Positions 11,079 through 22,048 are shown, counted from the first letter of the stretch. The stretch is DNA of 64,000 nt from Pseudoxanthomonas suwonensis (GCF_010093235.1 NZ_PDWP01000012.1:42166-106165); one strand, 5' to 3'. Notes: generated by a model from the sequence alone, not told the origin. Program-made: numbers and translations.

Positions 11079-11765
11079 TCAGAACTCCAGGTCCAGGGCG
11101 GCGCAGAGGTAGTCGACGAACGGGGCCAGCGCGGCCAGGTCCTTCTCCAGCGTCGTGCGCAGGCGCGGGCCGGTCATGGTGGCATCGTCCAGCGGTCGCC
11201 AGAACACCCAGTTGCGGTGGCGCAGGTCGTCGATGAACTCGAAATCGGCCGGGAAACCGCGCGGCGTGCGTACCAGCACCTCGGTGGCGTCCAGGTCGAA
11301 GCGGCGGCGGAATGCCGGCGCGTGCGCCGAGCGGCGCCAGCTTTCCGGGTTGTCGAAGATGAACTGGCGGACCTTGCGCTGGGTGTCGGACTCCGGATGC
11401 CACAGGCCGGCACCGACGAAGCTCCCGCCGGGCTGCAGATGGATATAGAACGAGGGCGCGGCCACTTCGCGCCGGCGCTCGTGGAACAGGCGCGCACCCT
11501 GCCAGGTCTTGTACGGCGACTTGTCGTTGGAGAAGCGCGCATCGCGGTGGATGCGGAACAGCGAGCCGCCCACCGGCCGCGGATCGGCGCGGAAGTGCGG
11601 GCTGATCGCGGCCACCGCCGGCTGCAGGTCGCCGACCAGGCGCAGGAATGGCTGGCGTACGTGCGCCTCGTAGTCGGCGCGGTGTGCCTGGAACCAGGCC
11701 TTGTCGTTGTGTCGCGCCAGGCCGCGCAGGAAACGCAGGCTGGCCTCGCTGAAGTAGGCAGTCAT
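11079..11765 (-). CDS. DUF2461 domain-containing protein
   Basis: A 228-residue conserved protein. Family-typical stretches are LRFLRGLARHNDKAWFQAHRADYE near the N-terminus, RIHRDARFSNDKSPYKTWQG near residue 75, and FYIHLQPGGSFVGAGLWHP near 108. The family (bacterial homologues of eukaryotic TIGR02453 proteins) has no agreed function. The ATG overlaps the exonuclease I stop (ATGA at 11762-11765), so translation is likely coupled. It is cytoplasmic, with no signal or membrane segment. Confidence 0.85.
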   Translation of the reverse strand: MTAYFSEASLRFLRGLARHNDKAWFQAHRADYEAHVRQPFLRLVGDLQPAVAAISPHFRADPRPVGGSLFRIHRDARFSNDKSPYKTWQGARLFHERRREVAAPSFYIHLQPGGSFVGAGLWHPESDTQRKVRQFIFDNPESWRRSAHAPAFRRRFDLDATEVLVRTPRGFPADFEFIDDLRHRNWVFWRPLDDATMTGPRLRTTLEKDLAALAPFVDYLCAALDLEF

Positions 11766-13201
11766 AGTCCGTCCTGCAGCCCGCGGCCCCAGGCCTCCAG
11801 CTGGTCCAGCAGCACCAGCCGCTGGCCATCGCCGGCATGGGTCGCGCGCAGCGTCGCAATCTCGGCAAAGAAGGTGTCGAAGGTGTACTCGGACAGGCCG
11901 CTGTCGGCCTGCAGGCGCCTGCGCCGGTAATCGTCCCAGCGGCCGCGCTCGTCCGCGCCGAGGGTTTCCGGCCAGTTGCGGGCGCGGTAGCGGAACAGCA
12001 GCTCCGGCAGGCGCGGATCGCGGAAATCGAAGGCGCGGCGGCCCAGCTCGGCCGGGGCGGTGGCGCGCACCTGGGTGCACAGGCGGCGGTCGCCGTCGCC
12101 GCAGAAGCCCGAGTACAGCGACGCGTCCACGTCGTCCTGGCCGCCTTCGCGGGCGCCGGCATAGACCTGGCGCGCCTTCTCGGCCAGCTCGGGGCCGTGC
12201 GCACGGAGGCGTTCGGCGCGCGCCAGCACCTGGTCCGGATCGATGCCCAGGCGCTCGAAGTCCGGCGCGCGCAGGTGCGCCCACGGCACCAGCATCGGCG
12301 AGCGGTTGAGGTGGACCTCCTTGAGCGGCACCCGCGACACGCCCGGCGGCAGGTCGGCCACCGGCGTGTACAGGCGGTCGGCGATCTCCGCGGGCGTCTG
12401 CTCCAGCAGCGTGTCGACGTCGCCATCCAGGTCGAAGACGATCACCCGGTTGCCGATCTGCGGATGCACGGCCAGCGGCAGCACCGCCGCGGCGCACAGG
12501 CGCGAGGCCGGGTAGCGCTGCGAGACGTGCAGCACCGGCTGCATGGCGAAGGTGTCCAGCAGGCTGGCGGCGTGGCGCTTGTCGCGCAGGCGCAGGGCGT
12601 AGTCCCACAGCCGCGGCTGGGCGCGGCGCAGCAGCCGGGCCATGCCGATGGTCGCGTACACGTCCGAAAGCGCCTCGTGCGCATCGCCTTCGCGCACGTC
12701 GTTGGCAAGCGCCAGCTGCTCGAGCCTGAAGGAGGTCGCGCCGTCCTCGCGCTTCGGCCAGGCGATGCCTTCGGGGCGCAGGGCGTGGGCCAGCCGCAGC
12801 ACGTCCAGCAGGTCCCAGCGCGAATTGCCTCCGCGCCACTCGCGCTCGTAGGGGTCGAAGAAATTGCGGAACAGGGTGTGGCGGACGTACTCGTCGTCGA
12901 AGCGCAGCGAGTTGTAGCCCAGGGTGCAGGTGCCCGGACGCGCCATTTCCTCGACCATGCGCGCGGCCGCCTCGGCCTCGCTGATGCCCTCGCGCAATGC
13001 GTGCTGCGGGGCGATGCCGGTGATTAGGGTGGCGACGGGCGAGGGCAGCAGGTCGTCGGCCGGCTTCACGAACAGGCTGATCGGCTCGTCCACGACCTGC
13101 AGTTCGCGGTCGGTGCGCACGGCGGCGAACTGGGCGATGCGGCTGCGGCGCGGATCGGCGCCGAAGGTCTCCAGGTCGTAGAACAGGAAGCTTTCGGTCA
13201 T
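11762..13201 (-). CDS. sbcB: Exodeoxyribonuclease I
   Basis: A 3'-to-5' single-strand DNA exonuclease of recombination and mismatch repair. At 479 residues it is close to E. coli ExoI (475). DEDD catalytic residues include Asp9 and Glu11 in FLFYDLETFGADPRRSRIAQFAAVRTD; NSLRFDDEYVRHTLFRNFFDPYEREW and the C-terminal exonuclease I domains follow. The ATG at 13201 gives MTESFLFYDLETFG, the expected N-terminus; an upstream start would add 15 unrelated residues. It lies 58 bp downstream of kmo on the same strand and overlaps the DUF2461 gene, so it may be the last step of a long leftward transcript. Confidence 0.95.
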   Translation of the reverse strand: MTESFLFYDLETFGADPRRSRIAQFAAVRTDRELQVVDEPISLFVKPADDLLPSPVATLITGIAPQHALREGISEAEAAARMVEEMARPGTCTLGYNSLRFDDEYVRHTLFRNFFDPYEREWRGGNSRWDLLDVLRLAHALRPEGIAWPKREDGATSFRLEQLALANDVREGDAHEALSDVYATIGMARLLRRAQPRLWDYALRLRDKRHAASLLDTFAMQPVLHVSQRYPASRLCAAAVLPLAVHPQIGNRVIVFDLDGDVDTLLEQTPAEIADRLYTPVADLPPGVSRVPLKEVHLNRSPMLVPWAHLRAPDFERLGIDPDQVLARAERLRAHGPELAEKARQVYAGAREGGQDDVDASLYSGFCGDGDRRLCTQVRATAPAELGRRAFDFRDPRLPELLFRYRARNWPETLGADERGRWDDYRRRRLQADSGLSEYTFDTFFAEIATLRATHAGDGQRLVLLDQLEAWGRGLQDGL

Positions 13202-13259
13202 GCCGGTATTGGACGTGGCGCGCGCGATCGCCGCAAGCCCATGCATGCAGTGCGGCGGT

Positions 13260-14642
13260 TCAATGCGCGCCTTCCAGTTCGTCCAGCTCGGCGTGGATGC
13301 GCCGCGCCAGCGAATCCCAGTCGATGCAGGACAGGTCGCTGCGGTCGCGGGTGGCGTCGACCAGGATGCGCCGCTGCACCTGGCTGCGTTCGTGCGCGAC
13401 CGCGTACGGCACGCGCATGAAGGTCACCATGGTGTAGTGGGGCACGAAGCGGGTCGGATGCCGCGCCTGCAGCGCCTGCTCCAGTTCGCGCTGCAGCAGG
13501 AAGTCCGGGTCGTCGACCAGGTCGCGCATCTCGATGTAGTTCTCCAGCGCCATGGCCTGGATCGCGGCGGCATTGGGCTTGCGCTCGGCCTCGAACGCGG
13601 CGAAGGCCTCGGCCAGCGAGCCGTGGCGGTCCATTGCATCGGCCAGGGCCACGCAGTCCTCGAAGGCGCAGTTCATGCCCTGGCCATGGAACGGGACCAT
13701 GGCATGCGCGGCGTCGCCCAGGACCACCGCGCGGCCGCCCATGTGCCAGGTATCGAGGTACAGCGTACCGAGCAGGCCCGGCGGGTGGTTCTCCCAGTCG
13801 CGCTCCAGGTCCGGGATCAGCGGCAGCGCGTCCGGGAAGTCGCGCGCGAACAGGGCGCGCACCTCGGCGCCGCTGCGCACGCTGGCGAAGCAGGGGTCGC
13901 CGCTGCCCGGCGCGGCCTGGTTGGGGAGGAACAGGGTGACGGTGAAGGTGCGTTCGTCGTTGGGCAGGGCGATGCACATGTAGCGCCCGCGCGGCCAGAT
14001 GTGCAGCGCATGCGGCTCGATCATGAAGCCCCCATCCGGCGCCGGCGGGATGGTCAGCTCCTTGTACGAGTGGTCCAGGAACTCGGTGCGTTCGCCGATG
14101 CCCGCCCGGTGCACCATCTCCGCGCGCAGGGCCGAGCCGGCCCCGTCGGTGCCGATCAGGGTGTCGAAGCGGATGTCGTGAGGCTGGTCGTCGCGGTCGT
14201 CGATCAGGCGGGCGTAGCCGGCATCGAAGTCCACGGTGTGCAGGCGGCGGTGGAAGTGGATGGTGGCGCCGGCGCGCTCTGCCGCTTCCAGCAGGGTCAT
14301 GTTGAGGTCCGCGCGGTGCACCGACCAGATCACCTCCGAATCGTCGCGGCCGTAGCGGTGCAGGGTGGTGCTGCCGTCGAGGGCATGGACCATGCGCCCG
14401 CGCATCATCACCGCCTGGCGCATCACCGCCTCCTCCACGCCGGCCGCGCGCAGGGCGTGGCGGCCGCGTTCGGCCAGGGCGAGGTTGATCGAGCGGCCGG
14501 ATTCGTAGCCCTTGATCCGCGGATCGCCGCGGCGCTCGTAGATGGTGACGTTCCAGCCACGCCGGGAAAGCAGGATCGCCAGCAGCGAACCGGCGAGGCC
14601 GGCGCCGATCAGGGTCAGGGAACGGGAGTCGGTGGTGTCCAA
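13260..14642 (-). CDS. kmo: Kynurenine 3-monooxygenase
   Basis: FAD- and NADPH-dependent hydroxylation of L-kynurenine to 3-hydroxykynurenine. At 460 residues it has the family length. The Rossmann motif IGAGLAGS is at residues 12-19, the VHRADLN segment at 108-114, and the second FAD motif GDAAHAMVPFHGQGMNCAFED at 309-329. The start codon is TTG at 14642 with AGGA six bases upstream; no ATG gives a complete FAD domain, so this is a genuine non-ATG start. It lies 152 bp downstream of kynU in a leftward set. With kynU and the dioxygenase it makes 3-hydroxyanthranilate and then the quinolinate precursor, the tryptophan route to NAD known in xanthomonads. Confidence 0.95.
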   Translation of the reverse strand: MDTTDSRSLTLIGAGLAGSLLAILLSRRGWNVTIYERRGDPRIKGYESGRSINLALAERGRHALRAAGVEEAVMRQAVMMRGRMVHALDGSTTLHRYGRDDSEVIWSVHRADLNMTLLEAAERAGATIHFHRRLHTVDFDAGYARLIDDRDDQPHDIRFDTLIGTDGAGSALRAEMVHRAGIGERTEFLDHSYKELTIPPAPDGGFMIEPHALHIWPRGRYMCIALPNDERTFTVTLFLPNQAAPGSGDPCFASVRSGAEVRALFARDFPDALPLIPDLERDWENHPPGLLGTLYLDTWHMGGRAVVLGDAAHAMVPFHGQGMNCAFEDCVALADAMDRHGSLAEAFAAFEAERKPNAAAIQAMALENYIEMRDLVDDPDFLLQRELEQALQARHPTRFVPHYTMVTFMRVPYAVAHERSQVQRRILVDATRDRSDLSCIDWDSLARRIHAELDELEGAH

Positions 14643-14794
14643 GCAGGTTCCTGTGCGCCCGCGCCGCGGGATGCGTAGTTGGGATGGGCCTTCAGGGGGA
14701 GGGCGACGGCTGGATCATGGTTGGCGGCGTCGCCGGTCGGCATGCGGAGTCATGAGGGCCGGCAGTGCTGGCCTTGCCTCGTGCAACGGGCAGC

Positions 14795-16063
14795 TCAGCC
14801 GGCACGCCAGCGGTCCACTTCCTCGACCAGTTCCAGCACGTCTGCGTAGCGGTTGTAGAGCGGCACCGGGGAGATCCGGATCACGTCCGGCTCGCGCCAG
14901 TCGCCGAGGAAGCCGCGGTCGCGCAGGTGCTCGAACAGCGCCCGGCCGCGCTCGCGGCCGCCGGCCACGCGCAGGGACAGCTGGCAGCCGCGGCGCCGTG
15001 GCTCGGTGGGAGTGACCACCTGCAGGGTGTCGGCCAGGCGTTCGTGGATCAGCCGTTCCAGCAGGCCGGTGAGCTGCTCGGACTTGGCGCGCAGCGCGGT
15101 CATGCCGCCGGCACGCTCGAACTGCTCCAGCGACGCGCGCAGCGGGGCCATCGCCAGCACTGGTGGATTGGAAAGCTGCCAGCCTTCCGCGCCCACGGCC
15201 GGCACGAATTCCGGCGCCATGCGGAAGCGGGTGGAGGCCTCGTGGCCCCACCAGCCGGCCATGCGCGGCAGCCCGGCGCTGCCATGGCGCTCGTGGACGA
15301 AACAGCCGGCCACCGCGCCAGGACCTGCATTGAGGTACTTGTAGTGGCACCACACGGCGAAGTCGGCGTCGGCGTCGTGCAGGGCCAGCGGCAGGTTGCC
15401 CACCGCGTGCGCCAGGTCGAAGCCGCACTTCGCACCCTGGGCGTGCGCCAGCGCGGCGATGCGCGCAAGGTCGAAGGCCTGCCCGGTGCGGTACTGCACG
15501 CCCGGCCACAGCACCAGCGCCAGGCGCGGGCCATGGGTGGCGATGGCCTGGGCGACGGCTTCGTCCGACAGGGTGCCATCGGGCTCGTCGGCCTCGACCT
15601 CGACCAGGCATTCGGCGGGGTCCAGGCCATGCAGGCGGATCTGCGACTCGACCGCGTGGCGGTCGGAAGGGAATGCACCGGCTTCCATCAGCACCACCGG
15701 ACGCTGCGCGTCCGGGCGATAGAAGCTGGCCAGCATCAGGTGCAGGTTCACCGTCAGCGTGTTCATCGCCACCACTTCGTCCGGACGCGCACCGACCAGG
15801 CGGGCGAGTGGTTCGCGCACCAGGCGGTGGTATTCCATCCACGCGGTATCGCCGGTGAAGTGGCCCTCGACCGCTTCGTTGGCCCACTTGTCCATCACTT
15901 CCAGCACGTACGACCGCGCGGCGCGCGGCTGCAGGCCCAGCGAGTTGCCGACGAAATAGCGCTGCTCGCCGCCGGCGTGCGGGGGGATCAGGAACTCGTC
16001 GCGGAAGTGGCGCAGCGGATCGGCCGCGTCCAGCTCGCGAACCTGCGCGGCGAGGTCGCTCAT
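14795..16063 (-). CDS. kynU: Kynureninase
   Basis: PLP enzyme that splits 3-hydroxykynurenine (or kynurenine) into 3-hydroxyanthranilate (or anthranilate) and alanine. It has 422 residues. The Schiff-base lysine is Lys242 in [23 protein letters not shown] is near 37-46, FPSDRHA near 131-137 and [10 protein letters not shown] at 214-223. The start overlaps the dioxygenase stop by four bases (ATGA), so the two are translationally coupled. The order in transcription is dioxygenase, kynureninase, monooxygenase. Confidence 0.96.
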   Translation of the reverse strand: MSDLAAQVRELDAADPLRHFRDEFLIPPHAGGEQRYFVGNSLGLQPRAARSYVLEVMDKWANEAVEGHFTGDTAWMEYHRLVREPLARLVGARPDEVVAMNTLTVNLHLMLASFYRPDAQRPVVLMEAGAFPSDRHAVESQIRLHGLDPAECLVEVEADEPDGTLSDEAVAQAIATHGPRLALVLWPGVQYRTGQAFDLARIAALAHAQGAKCGFDLAHAVGNLPLALHDADADFAVWCHYKYLNAGPGAVAGCFVHERHGSAGLPRMAGWWGHEASTRFRMAPEFVPAVGAEGWQLSNPPVLAMAPLRASLEQFERAGGMTALRAKSEQLTGLLERLIHERLADTLQVVTPTEPRRRGCQLSLRVAGGRERGRALFEHLRDRGFLGDWREPDVIRISPVPLYNRYADVLELVEEVDRWRAG

Positions 16064-16617
16064 CCAGCTACCTCCAGGACCGGCTGCGGCGCCTCGGCGC
16101 GCGGCGGATGCACGTGCCCGCAGTTGCGGCACGTGCGCTTCTCGAGCGAGCCGTGGAATCGCTCGAACACCGGCGGGAAATCGCGCTCGATGTCCTGCAG
16201 CTGGAAGAACTCCTCGTACAGCCTGTGGTTGCAGCGCTCGCAGTACCACAGCAGGCCGTCGCGCTCGTGCGGCAGGCGCACGCGCTCGATCACCAGGCCG
16301 ACGCCGCCGGCCATGCGCTGCGGCGAATGCGGCACGCGAGGCGGCAGCAGGAAGGTCTCGCCGGCGCGGATCGGGATCTCGCGCAGCGAGCCCGGGCCGC
16401 CCTCGGGGCGCTCCTGCACGCGCAGCACCATCTCGCCCTCGAGCTGGTAGAACCACTCCGGGCCTTCGTCCCAGTGGAAGTCGGTGCGCGCATTGGGACC
16501 ACCGACCACCATGACGATGAAGTCGCCGTTGTAGATGCACTTGTTGCCGACGGGCGGCTTGAGCAGGTGGCGGTGTTCCTCGATCCAGGCCTGCAGGTTG
16601 AGCGGGGCGGAGAACAT
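16060..16617 (-). CDS. nbaC: 3-hydroxyanthranilate 3,4-dioxygenase
   Basis: Fe(II) cupin dioxygenase that opens 3-hydroxyanthranilate to 2-amino-3-carboxymuconate semialdehyde, which cyclises to quinolinate for NAD synthesis. It has 185 residues. Iron ligands are His48 and Glu54 in [17 protein letters not shown] and His97 in RVPHSPQRM. The bacterial C-terminal rubredoxin-like metal site is intact: Cys126 and Cys129 (WYCERCNH), and Cys163 and Cys166 (RTCRNCGH). It leads the kynurenine set 23 bp downstream of the carbonic anhydrase gene. The symbols nbaC and haaO are both used for this enzyme. Confidence 0.95.
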   Translation of the reverse strand: MFSAPLNLQAWIEEHRHLLKPPVGNKCIYNGDFIVMVVGGPNARTDFHWDEGPEWFYQLEGEMVLRVQERPEGGPGSLREIPIRAGETFLLPPRVPHSPQRMAGGVGLVIERVRLPHERDGLLWYCERCNHRLYEEFFQLQDIERDFPPVFERFHGSLEKRTCRNCGHVHPPRAEAPQPVLEVAG

Positions 16618-16640
16618 GGCGGGTTCCTGCTTGGTGGGGG

Positions 16641-17306
16641 TCAGCGCAACTCGTGGTCCTGCTTGATCCTGGCCAGGGCGGCCTCGTACTTCGGTTCCAG
16701 GTCCTCGATGCGGTCCACGTCCATGCCCAGGTGGTGGACGCGGCCGTCGCGCAGGCTGTAGACCCAGCCGTGCACGGTCAGTTCCTGGCCACGGTCCCAG
16801 GCGTCGCGGATCACGTGGGTCTTGCACACGTTGACCACCTGCTCGAGCACGTTGAGCTCGCACAGGCGCGCATGCTGCAGCTCGGTCTCGCCGGCATTGT
16901 GCAGGCAGTCGGCATGGTGCTCGGCCACGTCGGTCACGTGGCGGATCCAGTTGTCGACCAGGCCCAGGCGCTGGCGGGTCAGCGCGGCGTACACGCCGCC
17001 GCAGCCGTAGTGGCCCACCACGAGGATGTGCTTGACCTTCAGCACGTCCACCGAGAACTGGATGACCGACAGGCAGTTGAGGTCGGTGTGCACGACCACG
17101 TTGGCGACGTTGCGGTGGACGAATACCTCGCCCGGCGCCATGTCGATGATCTGGTTGGCCGGCACGCGCGAATCGGAGCAACCGATCCACAGGTATTCCG
17201 GTGCCTGCTGCTTGGACAGGCGCGAAAAGAATTCCGGATCCTCGGCGCGGACGCGCTCGGACCAGGCATGGTTGCGGCGGATCAGGTCGTGGAGGTCTTC
17301 GCTCAT
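16641..17306 (-). CDS. can: Beta-class carbonic anhydrase
   Basis: Zinc enzyme interconverting CO2 and bicarbonate, supplying bicarbonate to carboxylases. It has 221 residues. Zinc ligands are Cys43 ([10 protein letters not shown], with Asp45 and Arg47), His99 and Cys102 ([14 protein letters not shown]). This is the E. coli Can type by length and motifs. It is 23 bp upstream of the 3-hydroxyanthranilate dioxygenase gene on the same strand, so the kynurenine genes may be read from its promoter. A functional link between the two is not obvious. Confidence 0.95.
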   Translation of the reverse strand: MSEDLHDLIRRNHAWSERVRAEDPEFFSRLSKQQAPEYLWIGCSDSRVPANQIIDMAPGEVFVHRNVANVVVHTDLNCLSVIQFSVDVLKVKHILVVGHYGCGGVYAALTRQRLGLVDNWIRHVTDVAEHHADCLHNAGETELQHARLCELNVLEQVVNVCKTHVIRDAWDRGQELTVHGWVYSLRDGRVHHLGMDVDRIEDLEPKYEAALARIKQDHELR

Positions 17307-17357
17307 CGCCGCATTATCCCCGAGTGGCTCGCCCGCGGCACGCGGCAGGGAGCCGCC

Positions 17358-17990
17358 TCAGCCTTCGCGCCGGGCCAGGCGTTCAGCCATCAGTGCGGCG
17401 ACCTGAGCCGCGTTGTCGCCGGGCAGGGCCTGCAGTCCCTCGATGGCGCCGCGCACATTCGCCGGCGGATGGTTCTGGTTGAGCTTGAACTTCAGCTCGA
17501 TCCGCGAGGCGCGGAAATGGAAACCGACGATGCCACGGAGCTGGGCGCGTTCGCGCGGGTCGGCGTGGTCATAGGCCCAGTTGCCGCCGACGCCGGGTTC
17601 GAAGCGCTCGCCCAGGCGGGCGACGACGGAGGCCAGGGAGGCTTCGTCGTCGAATGGTTCCAGGGTGCCGTACAGGTGCGCGGCCGCGTAGTTCCAGGTC
17701 GGCACCCGGGCCGACTCGGCCTTGTCCGGATACCAGCCGGGCGAGATGTAATGGTGCGGGCCATGCACGATCGCCAGCGCCGGGCCGGCGTGGCCTGCCT
17801 GCGGATTGGGCCTGGCCCAGTGGCCTTCCAGTTCCACCGAATCGTCCTCGCGCCGGTGCAGTACCGGCAGGTGACTGGCGAAGGGCAGGCCGTCGGCGCC
17901 GGTGGTGACGAGGGTGATGAACGGGTCGCGCGCCAGCAGGCGGTCGAGCTCCGCCAGGTCGGTTTCGGCGAAGGCGCGCGGGGTGTACTT
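17358..17990 (-). pseudogene. PaiB-family FMN-binding regulator with no recognisable start codon
   Basis: The frame encodes a full-length PaiB-like protein of about 210 residues: YTPRAFAETDLAELDRLLARDPF at the N-terminus, then HHYISPGWYPDKAE, VPTWNYAAAHLYGTLE and KFKLNQNHPPANVRGAI. Relatives begin MYTP or similar. Here the codon before TAC ACC CCG is AAG (17988-17990), and two codons upstream in the same frame lies the TGA of the preceding gene, leaving no ATG, GTG or TTG for a full-length product. The first usable start is GTG at 17837, which would drop about 50 residues of the FMN-binding fold. Either the start was lost by mutation, a non-standard start is used, or there is a base error. 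The rest of the frame is intact, so any loss is recent. Confidence 0.6.
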
Positions 17991-17993
17991 GGC

Positions 17994-18293
17994 TCAGGCC
18001 CGGCGGCCGAGGTCCACCGTCATCAGCCGGACCAGCGATTCGTCGTCCTCCGCGCGCGGCGGCGCGACCTCGTCCAGCGAGAAGCCGCGCTCCAGCGCGT
18101 CGTCCTCGTCCAGGCCGTCGAACTCGACGAAGTCGGCATCCAGCAGCATCGAGCGGGCGGTGTCCTCGCTGTCGTAGGAATGCAGGGTGCCGTCGTGGTC
18201 CAGCACCTCGGCGGTGCCGGCCTCGCGTTCGCGCAGTCGCGCCCAGTGCAGGGTGCGGCCGAGGGTGGCAAGCCACCAGCTGTCGTGTGTCAT
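17994..18293 (-). CDS. Small acidic protein of unknown function
   Basis: A 99-residue cytoplasmic protein, Trp-rich at the start (MTHDSWWLATLGRTLHW) and strongly acidic in the middle (FDGLDEDDALE). I do not recognise a domain. Its ATG overlaps the stop of the upstream membrane-protein gene (ATGA at 18290-18293), and its own TGA is only one codon from the PaiB-like frame. These three genes therefore look like one tight operon. Confidence 0.7.
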   Translation of the reverse strand: MTHDSWWLATLGRTLHWARLREREAGTAEVLDHDGTLHSYDSEDTARSMLLDADFVEFDGLDEDDALERGFSLDEVAPPRAEDDESLVRLMTVDLGRRA

Positions 18294-18595
18294 GGACTTG
18301 CCTCCGAAACCAGCCAGAGCAGGGCAGCCATGCCCAGGCCGATGAAGATGGTGATGAGCGCGACCCGTGCCGGGGTGGCCAGGCCGCTGAGGGAACGGTC
18401 GCCGATGGCGCGGTAACGCCCGCTGAGCAGCCAGCCCAGTGCCGCCGGGGCCAGGAAGGCGCCGGCGCCGAAGTCGGCCTCGCCGCCGGCGTGGCGGTCG
18501 CGGATGTGGACCAGGGTCAGTGGCCAGAAGATCACGAAGGCCGTGGCCCCGGCGATGGCCACGCCCACGAAGCACAGGGCAAGGAACAGGAGCAT
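18290..18595 (-). CDS. Small inner-membrane protein of unknown function
   Basis: A 101-residue protein with two hydrophobic segments: residues 2-26 (LLFLALCFVGVAIAGATAFVIF) and about 77-97 (VALITIFIGLGMAALLWLVSE). A polar loop between them contains WLLSGRYRAIGDRSLSGLATPARV. No known domain is recognised. It is translationally coupled to the next gene by an ATGA overlap. It starts 81 bp downstream of asnS on the same strand. Confidence 0.7.
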   Translation of the reverse strand: MLLFLALCFVGVAIAGATAFVIFWPLTLVHIRDRHAGGEADFGAGAFLAPAALGWLLSGRYRAIGDRSLSGLATPARVALITIFIGLGMAALLWLVSEASP

Positions 18596-18676
18596 GGGGG
18601 CGTGATGGGTTGTTCGTGACTTGTGATCCGGAAAACCAGCCTCCGTGCCCGTGGGACGCGGAGGCCTGCTTGCCGA

Positions 18677-20077
<1,401 letters not shown>

Positions 20078-20246
20078 GGCTTGAATCCTTGTGTCGTGAA
20101 GCCCATCTGGAAGGGCGGAAGTGTAGCGGTTGCACGTGCCGGCCGGCGAGGCGCCGTGCCGGCCGGGTCGCTGCGTTCCATGCCCGGGCCGGTGGCCCGC
20201 CACGCAGGCCGCCTATAATGGGCGTGCTGTTTCCCGGAGGTTCCCC

Positions 20247-20579
20247 ATGGCTGTCATCCTTACTCCCGCCGCCCTGGAGCGCGTCCAGCGCTTTCTGCAG
20301 CGTGACCCGCAGGCCCTGGGCCTGCGCTTCGGCGTGGAGCGCACCGGGTGTTCCGGCTGGGGCCACGTGGCCGACCTGGCCCGCGACCAGCGCGAGGGCG
20401 ACACGGTCTTCGAGCAGGACGGGGTACGGATCTACGTCGACGCCACCAGCCTGCCGCTGGTGGACGGCACCGAGATCGACTTCGCCCGCCAGGGCCTGGG
20501 CGAGGGCTTCATCTTCAGGAACCCGAACGCCAAGGCCGAGTGCGGCTGCGGCGAGAGCTTCACCACCCAGCCGGCCTGA
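20247..20579 (+). CDS. IscA/ErpA-type iron-sulfur cluster carrier
   Basis: A 110-residue A-type carrier that receives and passes on Fe-S clusters. The three conserved cysteines are Cys35 (ERTGCSGWG), Cys99 and Cys101 (AECGCGESF). The ATG at 20247 has a strong CGGAGG site at 20235-20240. It is a single gene, away from any isc or suf cluster in this window. The [13 protein letters not shown] core ([25 protein letters not shown]) supports IscA over SufA, but the subtypes cannot be told apart with confidence. Confidence 0.88.
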   Translation: MAVILTPAALERVQRFLQRDPQALGLRFGVERTGCSGWGHVADLARDQREGDTVFEQDGVRIYVDATSLPLVDGTEIDFARQGLGEGFIFRNPNAKAECGCGESFTTQPA

Positions 20580-20617
20580 GCCGGTTCCAGCCCGCCGGGC
20601 CCGTTTCCGGCCCGCCA

Positions 20618-20646
20618 TTGCGCCCAAGTCCCTGAGCCGGCATAAT
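20618..20646 (+). promoter_or_regulatory. Probable sigma-70 promoter of the rpsF operon
   Basis: TTGCGC (20618-20623), a 17-bp spacer, then CATAAT (20641-20646), 112 bp before the rpsF ATG. The long leader of about 105 nt could hold an S6:S18 autoregulatory RNA, but I cannot fold it reliably by eye. Confidence 0.6.
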
Positions 20647-20757
20647 TTCCGGCTCTCCGCGCCTGCGTGCAGGCCGGGGACCCTTGCCCCACCGCTTCCA
20701 TCCAGGTCGACGGGGGGCTGCCAGGCCCGCAAGGGCCGCATCCACAAGGAAAACACA

Positions 20758-21186
20758 ATGCGTCATTACGAAGTCGTGTTCCTGGTCCATCCGGACCAGA
20801 GCGAGCAGGTGCCGGCGATGATCGAGCGCTACAAGGGCCTGATCGAGAACGCCGGTGGCACCATCCACCGCCTGGAAGACTGGGGCCGCCGCCAGCTGGC
20901 CTACCCGATCCAGAACCTGGTCAAGGCCCACTACGTGCTGTTCAACGCCGAAGTCGGCCAGGCCGCCATCGACGAGCTGGTCGAGACCTTCCGCTTCAAC
21001 GACGCGATCCTGCGCCACCTGGTCATCCGCCGCGACGGTCCGGAGACCGAACAGTCGCTGATCATGAAGAGCAAGGACGAGAAGGGCGACAAGCCCGAGC
21101 GTGGCGAGCGCCGCCGCCGTGACGAGGAAGGCGAGGGCACTGCCGCCGCCGAAACCGACGGCGACAACGCCGAAGCCGCCGCCTAA
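20758..21186 (+). CDS. rpsF: 30S ribosomal protein S6
   Basis: Small-subunit protein that binds 16S rRNA together with S18. It has 142 residues: [21 protein letters not shown], then [19 protein letters not shown] and the fold end [15 protein letters not shown] near 92-106. A charged tail follows (about 107-142, rich in Asp, Glu, Lys and Arg), as in other gammaproteobacterial S6 proteins, where glutamates are added to the tail. It is first gene of the rpsF-rpsR-rplI operon. Confidence 0.97.
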   Translation: MRHYEVVFLVHPDQSEQVPAMIERYKGLIENAGGTIHRLEDWGRRQLAYPIQNLVKAHYVLFNAEVGQAAIDELVETFRFNDAILRHLVIRRDGPETEQSLIMKSKDEKGDKPERGERRRRDEEGEGTAAAETDGDNAEAAA

Positions 21187-21197
21187 GGAGCACACCC

Positions 21198-21428
21198 ATG
21201 TCCAAGTTCTTCCGTCGTCGCAAGTTCTGCAAGTTCACCGCCGAGGGCGTCAAGGAGATCGATTACAAGGATCTCAACACCCTGCGCCAGTACCTGACCG
21301 AGAACGGCAAGATCGTTCCGAGCCGCGTGACCGGCACCAAGTCGCGCTACCAGCGCCAGCTGTCGACCGCGATCAAGCGCGCCCGTTTCCTGGCCCTGAT
21401 CCCGTACACCGACAACCACGACATCTGA
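21198..21428 (+). CDS. rpsR: 30S ribosomal protein S18
   Basis: A 76-residue basic ribosomal protein, full length: [18 protein letters not shown], then [19 protein letters not shown] and the rRNA-binding [27 protein letters not shown]. It is 11 bp downstream of rpsF with AAGGAG as ribosome site. It forms a heterodimer with S6 in the platform of the 30S subunit. Confidence 0.98.
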   Translation: MSKFFRRRKFCKFTAEGVKEIDYKDLNTLRQYLTENGKIVPSRVTGTKSRYQRQLSTAIKRARFLALIPYTDNHDI

Positions 21429-21567
21429 TGCGTGGCATCCGCGGGGCCGCATCCGTGCGGTCCCGGCGGAACCCGCGCCAGCTGGCTGGCTGCAACCCAT
21501 TCGTCCGATCCGGACAGCACGCGTTGCCGCGCATCATGCCGCGGCTAACGGATAGAGGAGCAACACC

Positions 21568-22017
21568 ATGGAACTGATCCTTCTGCAGAAGGTCGTCAAC
21601 CTCGGCAACCTGGGTGACAAGGTCACCGTGAAGCCGGGCTACGGCCGCAACTACCTGGTCCCGCAGGGCAAGGCCGTGCCGGCCACCGCCGCCAACCTGG
21701 CCGAGTTCGAGGCCAAGCGCGCCGAGTACGAGGCCAAGGCCAAGGCGCTGCTGGACGAGGCCCAGGGCCGCCTGGCCAAGCTGGAAGGCGCCAGCGTGAC
21801 CGTCAAGGCCAACGCTTCGACCGAAGGCAAGCTGTACGGCTCGGTCGGCCCGCGCGAGATCGCCGAGGCCTTCACCGCCGCCGGCCTGCCGCTGGAGAAG
21901 AGCGAGGTCATCATGGGCGAAGGCTCGATCCGCCACGTCGGCGAGTTCGAAGTCCAGGTCGCCCTGCATGCGGACGTCGAGACCACGGTCAAGGTCGTGG
22001 TCGAGCCGGAAGCCTGA
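21568..22017 (+). CDS. rplI: 50S ribosomal protein L9
   Basis: A 149-residue large-subunit protein. The N-terminal rRNA-binding domain [36 protein letters not shown] is followed by the long connecting helix (about 41-74) and the C-terminal domain with [14 protein letters not shown]. The usual operon order is kept, with a 139-bp gap after rpsR. AGAGGAG lies upstream of the ATG. The terminator at 22049-22075 follows. Confidence 0.98.
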   Translation: MELILLQKVVNLGNLGDKVTVKPGYGRNYLVPQGKAVPATAANLAEFEAKRAEYEAKAKALLDEAQGRLAKLEGASVTVKANASTEGKLYGSVGPREIAEAFTAAGLPLEKSEVIMGEGSIRHVGEFEVQVALHADVETTVKVVVEPEA

Positions 22018-22048
22018 TCGGCCGGCCAAGGCCGCAGGACCCGACGGA

